From assembly GCA_002328075.1 (NCBI GenBank), contig DCVT01000058.1, positions 139,815 to 203,814 of the forward strand: a stretch of DNA of 64,000 nt. Direction: 5' to 3'. The notes under the pieces are model-generated. The model was not told the origin of the DNA and made no database searches. It saw only the letters and a program-made list of their open reading frames with translations. Positions 24,429 through 31,929 of the stretch are shown here, piece by piece. This DNA is from Anaerolineales bacterium UBA2181. Lineage in GTDB: Bacteria; Chloroflexota; Anaerolineae; Promineifilales; UBA4811. The position numbers and the translations under genes were made by a program. Numbering within the stretch: the stretch's first letter is position 1; every line of letters begins with the position of its first letter.

Positions 24429-25598
24429 ATGAAATCAAGACAGCTATGTGCGGGAGTGCAATGGATGGGCGCGGTGGACTGGAATCGGCGGCTGTTCGAT
24501 TCCTTGATCCCCCTGCCAGATGGCACCAGCTACAACGCCTATCTCGTCCAGGGAGAAGAAAAGACGGCGTTATTGGACACGGTTGACCCAGCCATGGAGA
24601 ACGTCCTGTCAAGCCAACTGGCGCAGGTCGATCACCTGGATTACGTCATTTCCCACCACGCCGAACAGGATCACTCGGGGTCCATCCCGTTTGTGCTGCG
24701 CAAGTACAGCGAGGCGACAGTGGTGTGTACACCCAAAGCCAAAGCAATGCTGATGGAACATCTTGACGTTGCGGCCGAGCGCATTAAAACGGTTGCGGAT
24801 GGCGAGACACTGGACCTGGGAGGCAAGACGCTCTGCTTTGTGCATGTTCCCTGGGTACACTGGCCTGAGACAATGATGACGCACCTGCCCCAGGACCACA
24901 TTCTGTTCTCGTGCGACCTCTTTGGCTCGCATCTCGCCACGTCGGAGTTATGCGCCGGGGCGGATCCCTATGTGATGGAGGCAGCCAAGCGCTATTATGC
25001 GGAGATCATGATGCCCTTCCGCGGGGCGATCAAAAACCATATGCGAAAGGTGCGGGAGCTGTCATTTGACATGATCGCGCCGAGCCACGGCCCAATCTAT
25101 GATGATCCGGAAGGCATTGTGTCGGCCTACGAAGATTGGACCTCGGACCGGGTGTCGAATCTGGTCGTTATTCCGTACATTTCGATGCACGGAAGCACCG
25201 AAACGATGGTCAACTATCTTGTCGACGCGTTGGTCGAGCGTGGCGTCAAGGTTCAGCCATTCGAGTTGTCCACCACAGACATAGGCAAATTGGCGATGGC
25301 CCTGGTCGATGCCGCGACCATCGTGATCGGCGCTCCAACGGTCCTGGGTGGTCTGCATCCCGGCGTCTTTTCGGCCACGTACCTGGCCAACGCGTTGCGA
25401 CCCAAGGCCCGGTATGCGGCCGTCCTCGGTTCCTATGGATGGCATACCAAGGCGGTCGAGCAGATCTCGGGCTTGATTCCGAACCTGAAGGTCGAGGTTC
25501 TCGGCGCCGTGATGTGCAAGGGGCTGCCCCGTGCCGATACCTTCTCGGCCCTGGACGACCTTGCCGCTGCCATTTCCGAGAAACACGCTGCGCTTTAG
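24429..25598 (+). CDS. Flavodiiron protein (FprA family A-type flavoprotein)
   Basis: This 389-aa protein has an N-terminal metallo-beta-lactamase-like diiron domain and a C-terminal flavodoxin domain. Iron ligands are visible in HHAEQDHSG (H-x-E-x-D-H), HVPWVHWPET, SCDLFGSH and APSHGPIY. The flavodoxin part begins VVIPYISMHGSTETM, an FMN phosphate-binding loop. Such proteins reduce oxygen to water or NO to N2O with electrons from rubredoxin or similar, protecting anaerobes. ATG 24429 follows GGAGAGGCGG. It appears monocistronic. Motifs are complete, so an active enzyme is expected; O2 versus NO preference cannot be told. Confidence 0.92.
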   Translation: MKSRQLCAGVQWMGAVDWNRRLFDSLIPLPDGTSYNAYLVQGEEKTALLDTVDPAMENVLSSQLAQVDHLDYVISHHAEQDHSGSIPFVLRKYSEATVVCTPKAKAMLMEHLDVAAERIKTVADGETLDLGGKTLCFVHVPWVHWPETMMTHLPQDHILFSCDLFGSHLATSELCAGADPYVMEAAKRYYAEIMMPFRGAIKNHMRKVRELSFDMIAPSHGPIYDDPEGIVSAYEDWTSDRVSNLVVIPYISMHGSTETMVNYLVDALVERGVKVQPFELSTTDIGKLAMALVDAATIVIGAPTVLGGLHPGVFSATYLANALRPKARYAAVLGSYGWHTKAVEQISGLIPNLKVEVLGAVMCKGLPRADTFSALDDLAAAISEKHAAL

Positions 25599-26083
25599 CT
25601 GCGCCCGAGTTGGCTGCTGGCCAGCCTGATTCGCCCAGGCGCCGCCGGTTGGCAGGTCTGGCGTCATATAGTCAAGCTCAAGCACGCGGGCGCCTTCGGC
25701 CTGATCGGTTTGGCGCATCGGGTGGGGGCGTCCATACTGGCGGCCGCCCTCGGCCGGTGGTGGGCGCGAGCTGCAGGATGGAGGGTTGCGAGGAGCTTGA
25801 TACTCCGCCCAGGACGTGAACGGCAGGATGCACCAGAGCTGGACCAGCAACCGGCGCGCATTCATGGCGGACTGGAATCCGGCCGGCCGCACGGGTGACA
25901 CAGACGCGGGGATGAATCCGGCAGCTGGCCTGCGCGCCCGCGGTTGCCGCACCCTCCTCAATCGACGCAATCAGCAGCCTGACGTCCAGCAGCGTGGCAC
26001 GCAGTCGACTCCAGGGGCACGTCTCGATGTCTGCACGACACTGCACAAATGACGCATGTAGTCCCGTTTTCCGCCAACCACCA
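25599..26083. other. Intergenic region
   Basis: Nothing supportable was found between the flavodiiron stop and the convergent GT87-like gene. Short ORFs on both strands lack family features. Confidence 0.4.
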
Positions 26084-27302
26084 CTACCGCTGTCGCCTGA
26101 CGGTGCCAGCGCCTGCGGAGCGCGCACAGCGCCATGCCGTCCAGCCATAGATCACTGTGATCGCCAGAGGTACCCAATAGAAGTAGAGCTCGCTTGGCGA
26201 TGCAATCCGCTGCAGATAGTACGCCAGGTACACGCCAAGCAGCATGGCGATTGTGACCAGCCGTTCTCCAAAATGCAGGCTACTGGTTGCCAGCCACACC
26301 AGCAGCTGATTGGTCGGCAGCAACAACAACACAAAGTCATAACTCCAGCCAAAAGGGGTTGTGGCAATTGACACCAACACACCGGCCTGAGTGGCGCTCA
26401 TCAGGTTCCATTTCTCACCCAGGATAAACCAAATCAACAACGTTGATGGAAGCACGGCTGCTCCAGCAAGTTGTATCCACGAAAAGCCGGTCACCCTTGA
26501 GAGAAACGTAACCGCAGTAGCCGCGTCCCAGCTAAGCAAGTTCCCAGCAGTTGCTCCAAGGAAATAACCGCGGAGTAACGTTGGCCGCAATGCCAAGGCA
26601 ATTGCCGTGGAAATGGCAAGAAGACTGGAAAAGGCGACCAACACTATCCAACGTCGTTGTCTCCAAGACTGCAGCACCAAGATTGGCAATACCAGATACG
26701 CAAGGTGTGGTTTGAACGTCGTCAACGCCAGCGCGAGACCGGCTGCAACGTCGCGCCCTTGGCAGCAAAAAAACCAGAAAACCCACGATACCGCACAACA
26801 CCATCAGATTGACCTGGCCGAAAACTAGGGTAACGATTGTTGATGGGAAAAGGATGGCTACCAGCACGGGAAGCCACAGCAATCTACGCGTTTTGATGTC
26901 CGGCGGCCAAAGCATTCGCCAACTTGCCACAATGCTGAGGAGCAGAGCCCCCACGTTAGTCATCAACCACAAGGTGGCCCCCACGTCGAAACCAACCCAG
27001 GTGAAAGGCAGCAGCCACACCAATATCCAGGGCGGATTCCATGTTTTCATTGCATAGTCGCTGTCAAATCCGGTCAGTTCACGCTGCGCTGCCAGGAGAC
27101 TGCTTTCATCAGCAAAGTTCGCGCCACGAGCCAACAAATAGCTCGCGCTCCAATAGGCACGAAAGTCTATCTTGCCCGTCTCAGGCGGAAGTCCCATCAA
27201 GGCGTGGGCCACCAGCACTATCAGCACACCCAATCCGATGAACTTTAACCATCTGTCCGGTCCCATTCGAAATAGGTGTGGCAGCGCCAAAGGTCTCATC
27301 AT
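26084..27302 (-). pseudogene. GT87-like polyprenol-phosphate mannosyltransferase-type membrane protein, frameshifted
   Basis: The two minus-strand ORFs 27302-26532 and 26725-26084 together make one multi-pass membrane protein of about 400 residues like GT87/DUF2029 glycosyltransferases. The first part has VLIVLVAHALMGLPPETGKIDFRAYWSASYLL with the luminal Asp. The second part continues GLALALTTFKPHLAYLVLPILV. The switch occurs at a run of seven A (seven T on the coding strand) at 26767-26773. Removing one T joins the frames as VFCCQGRDVAAGLALALTTFKP. This may be a true mutation, a homopolymer sequencing error, or slippage. No neighbour suggests its pathway. Confidence 0.72.
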
Positions 27303-27970
27303 TCATCCTGTTCGTCCAATAACCAGCCAAGAATGACACCAGGGTCTGCAACCAGTACACGTGGGTTCATCCGGAATCGAGCGTACGTCCCTTCGCCAAT
27401 CGGCAAGACGCTGCGCTCTGCAGCCTGGCAAACCTGCTGCCGCCACGGTCGACCACGGGGAATGCACATAACCCGGCGGCACCTGCTTTTCTTCCTTGCA
27501 TGTCCCAAACGCGCCTCCAACATCCTCCGGCGCCTGCGTTTCGCCGAAGGAATATCGATGCCTTGATCGGCTTGCGCGTTCCGCCCCTACACGTGATTGT
27601 GCCGCGCAGACGCTCGTCATTATAGCGCGTCGGGCGGAGACCGACTAGTCGGTGTATACTTTCATAGAAAATGGTACCGATGGGGGCTGGTTCCGTCATT
27701 TGATCATGTTGCCCCAGAAGGAAGCCCGGTCGCTCCAGCGGGTTGCTGGACATGAGGACAACTCTTCGACGGGCTCCGACTTGCCCACATATCCACAGCC
27801 CCTACGACTCATGGGCGAGAATGGAAAAGGAAACGGACGCGACCCCCCAAAAGACTATGAAAACCCGGTCACAGTATCTTCTGATTGAACGAGAAGCTTT
27901 CGGAAGCGAATCGTCTGACTTGACACGGTATCTCGTTTGTGGAAGATAATGCCCAGAGTTGGAGGTGACC
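27303..27970. other. Intergenic region with palindrome and promoter-like boxes
   Basis: No gene is supported. A minus-strand TATAAT lies at 27624-27619 and a perfect 14-base palindrome ACCGACTAGTCGGT at 27640-27653, followed on the plus strand by TATACT. These could be a regulated promoter region; otherwise the sequence is featureless. Confidence 0.35.
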
Positions 27971-28273
27971 GTGATCACATCAGCCGTGATCCGAGAGCGC
28001 GTTGATGCCAATCTCGAAGACGAGGTTCAAGACGTCTTTGAGCAACTCGGTTCTGCCGCCGCACAGGCGATGACGCTCTTCTTTCAAAAGCGGTGCCAAG
28101 GGTTGCCTCTTGAGGTGCGTGTCCCCAACCCAGTGACCGAAAGGACGTTTTTTCGGACAGAAGCCGGCGTGGAGATTGTGCGACGCGATGCGCGGAAGAG
28201 ATGGTTGGTCAACTGGAGATCTGATGCGCCGGTCATGTTACACGGTGGGGCTCAAGCGCGATGTTGGGTGTAG
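27971..28273 (+). CDS. RelB/DinJ-type antitoxin without adjacent toxin
   Basis: This ~100-aa protein begins with a ribbon-helix-helix type sequence (SAVIRERVDANLEDEVQDVFEQLGSAAAQAMTLFFQKRC) followed by LPLEVRVPNP, the pattern of RelB/DinJ antitoxins. GTG 27971 has GGAGG 5 bases upstream; TTG 27959 is in frame. No RelE/YafQ-type toxin ORF follows. The C-terminal 30 residues are Arg/Trp-rich and may be a frame-extended tail. It may be an orphan antitoxin or regulator. Confidence 0.62.
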   Translation: MITSAVIRERVDANLEDEVQDVFEQLGSAAAQAMTLFFQKRCQGLPLEVRVPNPVTERTFFRTEAGVEIVRRDARKRWLVNWRSDAPVMLHGGAQARCWV

Positions 28274-28402
28274 GCAGCGACGTGGCACGGACACAGCAAG
28301 GTGAGGGCGACCCTCAGCGGGCTCGTCGATGAAAAGGCGCTGCTCGAGCGCCACGATCAGGTCCGTGCGCCAACAGGCACCCGGCCCGGAGGAGCTTGAA
28401 CC

Positions 28403-28804
28403 ATGGGCATATCACCTACCGAATCGTTTGTGGTTATCTACCACGCGGACATGGCAGCGGCCCGTCTCTTCTACGAGGACGTGCTCGGGCTTCAGCTCAG
28501 AGAAGTCACCTACGAATGGTTTGTGGGCTACTGGATCAGCGAAAAGCGCGAGATGACGCTATGTATCAGCAGTTCTCCGGAGGAGCGCGCCCGGTGGGAA
28601 GCGGGCGGCAAGGGTGTGGTGGTGGATTTCGTTGTGCCCGACGTTGATGAAGCGTATCAGCATCTGCAAGAGCGCGGAGCCCAGTTTGTCGAGCCACCGA
28701 CCGACATGCCCTGGGGACTGCGGACTGCGAGCCTGGCAGATCCAGCTGGATACACCGTGACGATCACCTCCTACATGCCTGGCGGCAGGGCAAGCCAAAA
28801 ATAG
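28403..28804 (+). CDS. VOC (glyoxalase/bleomycin-resistance fold) family protein
   Basis: This 133-aa protein has the two beta-alpha-beta-beta-beta units of the vicinal oxygen chelate fold: FVVIYHADMAAARLFYEDVLGLQL at the start and VDFVVPDVDEAYQHLQERGAQFVEPPTDMPWG then SLADPAGYTVTI. Possible metal ligands are His15 in the first unit and Glu residues near EVTYEW, but they cannot be fixed. GGAGGAG precedes ATG 28403. It converges on the sulfur operon, whose terminator overlaps its stop codon. The substrate is unknown. Confidence 0.88.
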   Translation: MGISPTESFVVIYHADMAAARLFYEDVLGLQLREVTYEWFVGYWISEKREMTLCISSSPEERARWEAGGKGVVVDFVVPDVDEAYQHLQERGAQFVEPPTDMPWGLRTASLADPAGYTVTITSYMPGGRASQK

Positions 28805-28821
28805 GGCGGAGAGATCCGCCC
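28797..28821 (-). terminator. Terminator of the sulfur (CstB-YeeE) operon
   Basis: GGGCGGA (28804-28810) and TCCGCCC (28815-28821) form a stem with a 4-base loop. On the minus strand it is followed by TATTTTT. It lies about 28 bases beyond the YeeE stop. Confidence 0.75.
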
Positions 28822-28848
28822 CAGTTGCTGGGTGCAACGACGCCGCTG

Positions 28849-29388
28849 CTAGAGCCCTGCCCGTTCCAGCAGGTAGAGCGCCAGCACGATGACCAGGGAT
28901 AGCGGTCCGATGACGGCCCAGTCGCTGACCTTGAAGAGGCGCGGCAGAGTCAGGTCTCCGAAATGCCCCCTTTTCATCACGCCGGCCTGCAGCCGAGGAT
29001 AGGCCACAGCCAGCAGCCCTGAACCCAGCAGGATGCCGGCCAGGCCGCCCACCAATGCGTCCAGATAGCCGTTGCCGATGGCGCCGGCGATGGTACCGGG
29101 GCAGTAGCCCAAAAGGGCAAAACCCAGCCCGAAGATTAACCCGCCGATGGCGTTCTTGCCCCAGGAGCCGGACTTGGGATCGAGCTGGATCCAGCCCAGG
29201 CTCTTCATCAGGTGGATGCCGATCATTCCGCTCACCACGGCCGTGAGTATGATCTTGAGGACGGTAAAGTCCTGCAGCAGCAACTGGCCGATGATGACGT
29301 CGTACTTGGTCACGCCGCCCTTCTGCAGCAGGAAGCCAAAGATGATGCCAAACAGGAGTCCCCAAGCCAGGGGTGATCTAGTTTTCAT
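28849..29388 (-). CDS. YeeE/YedE family sulfur-compound transporter, half 2
   Basis: This 179-aa membrane protein has about four or five helices and the YeeE/YedE motif LLGYCPGTIAGAIGNG, with the conserved Cys that handles sulfur compounds in characterised thiosulfate transporters. GGAGGAAACG precedes the ATG. It follows the other YeeE/YedE half by 14 bases; together they equal a full-length transporter of ~350 residues. With the persulfide dioxygenase upstream they probably import or export thiosulfate, sulfide-derived sulfur or sulfite. Confidence 0.9.
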   Translation of the reverse strand: MKTRSPLAWGLLFGIIFGFLLQKGGVTKYDVIIGQLLLQDFTVLKIILTAVVSGMIGIHLMKSLGWIQLDPKSGSWGKNAIGGLIFGLGFALLGYCPGTIAGAIGNGYLDALVGGLAGILLGSGLLAVAYPRLQAGVMKRGHFGDLTLPRLFKVSDWAVIGPLSLVIVLALYLLERAGL

Positions 29389-29402
29389 CGTTTCCTCCTG
29401 AC

Positions 29403-29921
29403 TCAGGCGATGATGGCAAAAAGAAGCTGGGCCATGAGAATGCCGCCCACAAAAAAGCAGATGGCGGAGATCCAGCTAGAGACCGCCAGTTGCATCGTGC
29501 CGCTGATTCCGTGTCCGCTGGTACATCCGTCGGCCCAGCGTGAGCCAAAGCCCAGCAGGGTCCCGCCCACCAGGGCCAAACCCACCCGCAGAAGCGCGCT
29601 AGGCCCAAAAGCCGCCTCCCATTGCCGGGGCACCCAATGCCAGCGGAAATCGCCCGAGAGCACCGAGGAAAGGAACGCCCCCAGCACCATGCCCAGGACC
29701 AGCATCCATTGCCAGTCCACGGTCGGTTTGACCTCCTGATAGTACGGTCGGTTCTCCACCTTTTTCCCGCGGAAGAGCTTTTCTATCATGCCGGCGGTTC
29801 GGGCAAAGGAGGTAGAGCAGCCAATGGGTTTGCCCGAGATGAGCCAGGTGAACCAACTCAACATGCCGATGCCGATGCCGACCGCGTAGGGCGACCAGCT
29901 TACCTCTCGCAACCAGTTCAT
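29403..29921 (-). CDS. YeeE/YedE family sulfur-compound transporter, half 1
   Basis: This 172-aa membrane protein has the YeeE/YedE signature GSRWADGCTSGHGISG with a conserved Cys, and an N-terminal ISGKPIGCSTSFAR segment with another Cys that is typical of the family. It has about four helices. GGAGG lies before ATG 29921. It is 12 bases downstream of the persulfide dioxygenase gene and 14 bases before the second half, so all three genes form one operon. The pair presumably assembles as a heteromeric transporter. Confidence 0.9.
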   Translation of the reverse strand: MNWLREVSWSPYAVGIGIGMLSWFTWLISGKPIGCSTSFARTAGMIEKLFRGKKVENRPYYQEVKPTVDWQWMLVLGMVLGAFLSSVLSGDFRWHWVPRQWEAAFGPSALLRVGLALVGGTLLGFGSRWADGCTSGHGISGTMQLAVSSWISAICFFVGGILMAQLLFAIIA

Positions 29922-29933
29922 GATTCTGACCTC

Positions 29934-31376
29934 CTACGGCCGGACCGCATCGGCAGCCGAAAAGAGCGCATAGAATCGGGAGCCGTGCGGGTTCTCGCAG
30001 ACTGCGCACTGCCGAGCGTACCCGGCCGCGCTGTACCCGGTCATGCCACCGGCCACGTTGTGCACCTCCCGAAAGTTGTGTTGTTTGAGGATGCTGGCCC
30101 CCAGACTGGAGCGGTTCCCCGAGCTGCACACGACAAAGGTAGGCGTGTCTGGGTCCAGCTCCACGTGGCGCGTGCGCAGATCAGGTGCCGGGATGTTGAC
30201 CGCGCCGCTGATGTGACCATCCTGGAACTCCAGCGGCGAGCGCGCGTCCACCAGGACCATGTTGGCGGTGCCGGTGACCCGGTCGTGCAGTTCCTCGGCT
30301 GAGATCAGGTGAACATCGGCGGTCCGCAGACCCGCGGTGGCCCAGGCCACCATTCCACCCTGCAGGTAGCCGACGATGCGGCCAATCCCCACCCGCCGCG
30401 CCCACAGGGTCGCCGCGAGGGCGTCGTCATAGGTATCGGCCACCAGCATGATGTCCTGATCCACGGGCAGAACCCACCCGGCAAAGGTAGGAAAGTTGCC
30501 GCTGAGGTCCAGGTGCCAAGCCCCCGGGATGTGAAGGCCGGCAAAGGCGGTGTAGCTGCGCACGTCCACCACTGCCACGTGCCGCTCCGCCATCCGCTCG
30601 TGAAACCGCGCCGGCCGGAGTTCCTCCGGGACCGGTAGGTTGGCCACCAGGGCGGGTCCATCCCGGTTGATGGCGCTGCAGCGGCTGAAATGGTCTGGGG
30701 TGGGCGGCATATCCGTGGTGAGCGAGCGGATGAATTCGGCCTTGCGCAGTTGCAGCGCAGCGTTGTAGCGGCGTTCGTAGCCGATGGTGGTCAGCCACTT
30801 GGCGGCCATGGACCGGCCGCAGAGGGAGCCGGCGCCGTGGGCAGGATAGACTTCACAATAATCCGGCAGGCGAAGCAGCTTGTGGTGCAGGCTGTCGTAC
30901 AACTGCCCGGCCAGCTGGTCAGCCATATCCGGGAAAAGGTCCGGCCGGCCGACGTCGCCGACAAACAGGACGTCACCCACGAAAACGCCAATGGGGGTGT
31001 CGCCCCGAGTCCGATCCGTCAGAGCGTAGCAGACGTGTTCCGGGGTATGTCCGGGGGTCTCTAGCACCTGCAGGCGCATGTGCTCGATCTCGATGGGGTC
31101 GCCTTCGGCCACCGAGATATGATCGAATTGGCAGTCGGCCTGTTTGGGTGCATAGATCCTGGCGCCTGTCTTTTGGGCCAGGTCCATGTGGCCGGAGACA
31201 AAATCGGCGTGCAGATGGGTCTGCAGGATGTGGGTGATGGTCACACCGAGGTCGCGCGCCTGGTTGATGTACAGGTCCACGTCACGCTGCGGATCAATGA
31301 TCGCGCAACTCGCTTTTCCCGCCAGGAGGTAAGAACTGTGGGCTATCTTGTTCAGGAAAAAGTGTTTCAGTAGCAT
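29934..31376 (-). CDS. Persulfide dioxygenase-sulfurtransferase fusion (CstB-like)
   Basis: This 480-aa protein has an N-terminal metallo-beta-lactamase fold domain of the ETHE1/persulfide dioxygenase type, with THLHADFVSGH, GHTPEH, GDVLFVGDVGRPDL and PAHGAGS iron-ligand regions. Two rhodanese domains follow. The first lacks a catalytic Cys in its loop (LVADTYDD); the second has CSSGNRSS with the active Cys near residue 415. This layout matches CstB, which turns persulfide into thiosulfate or sulfite. GAGAGGAG precedes the ATG. Two YeeE/YedE genes follow, so the operon is a sulfide-detoxification and sulfur-transport unit. Confidence 0.92.
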   Translation of the reverse strand: MLLKHFFLNKIAHSSYLLAGKASCAIIDPQRDVDLYINQARDLGVTITHILQTHLHADFVSGHMDLAQKTGARIYAPKQADCQFDHISVAEGDPIEIEHMRLQVLETPGHTPEHVCYALTDRTRGDTPIGVFVGDVLFVGDVGRPDLFPDMADQLAGQLYDSLHHKLLRLPDYCEVYPAHGAGSLCGRSMAAKWLTTIGYERRYNAALQLRKAEFIRSLTTDMPPTPDHFSRCSAINRDGPALVANLPVPEELRPARFHERMAERHVAVVDVRSYTAFAGLHIPGAWHLDLSGNFPTFAGWVLPVDQDIMLVADTYDDALAATLWARRVGIGRIVGYLQGGMVAWATAGLRTADVHLISAEELHDRVTGTANMVLVDARSPLEFQDGHISGAVNIPAPDLRTRHVELDPDTPTFVVCSSGNRSSLGASILKQHNFREVHNVAGGMTGYSAAGYARQCAVCENPHGSRFYALFSAADAVRP

Positions 31377-31893
31377 GGCGATCTCCTCTCTCTATTGGTC
31401 TCAAAGCCAGGTGAGGCACTGCCCCTCCCATCGCACGGGAAAGGATACCGGAAAGGTGCGCCGGCCGCAAGTCGGCCGCGGCCCCAGATGGTCACCCCCC
31501 CCGCAGCCACTGTTTGCACCAGCTATCGCCGCCCGCCGAAGATACCTGGGTGCGGTGGTTCGCAGCCTCCGCGGCCTGGATCGCTCAGCACGCACCGGCT
31601 ACCGCCACTCCCTCGAGGCAATCAACCAGACCATCCTCGCCGAGCGAACCCAGACCGCCACACGCGAACGGCGGGGCGCCGCCTCGCGAAAAGGTGGTTG
31701 CTTGCTGCCGGTCAGTTTGCGAGGTGAATGTGTTCGCTGGCGACCGCGAGACCAACCGGCGAAAGAATCCGATATCGCCGCCCCACGACCTCGGGAAGAG
31801 CCAGTCGATCATCACCAGGGCTTGGGCCCCCAAAAGCAACGGGGTCTGGTCAGTGCTCCCGCCTGGTCGTTGGCGTCGGGCCTGATTCTGCAT
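31377..31893. other. Intergenic region
   Basis: No gene is supported between the sulfur operon start and the kinase gene end. Overlapping ORFs on the plus strand are shadows of repetitive GC-rich sequence. Confidence 0.4.
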
Positions 31894-31922
31894 CGCGCGG
31901 CCGTGATGCTCACGGCCGCGCG
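31894..31922 (-). terminator. 13-bp hairpin after the kinase gene
   Basis: CGCGCGGCCGTGA (31894-31906) pairs perfectly with TCACGGCCGCGCG (31910-31922) around a 3-base loop, 8 bases beyond the kinase stop codon on the minus strand. No T tract follows, so termination is only possible. Confidence 0.45.
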
Positions 31923-31929
31923 ACGATCA

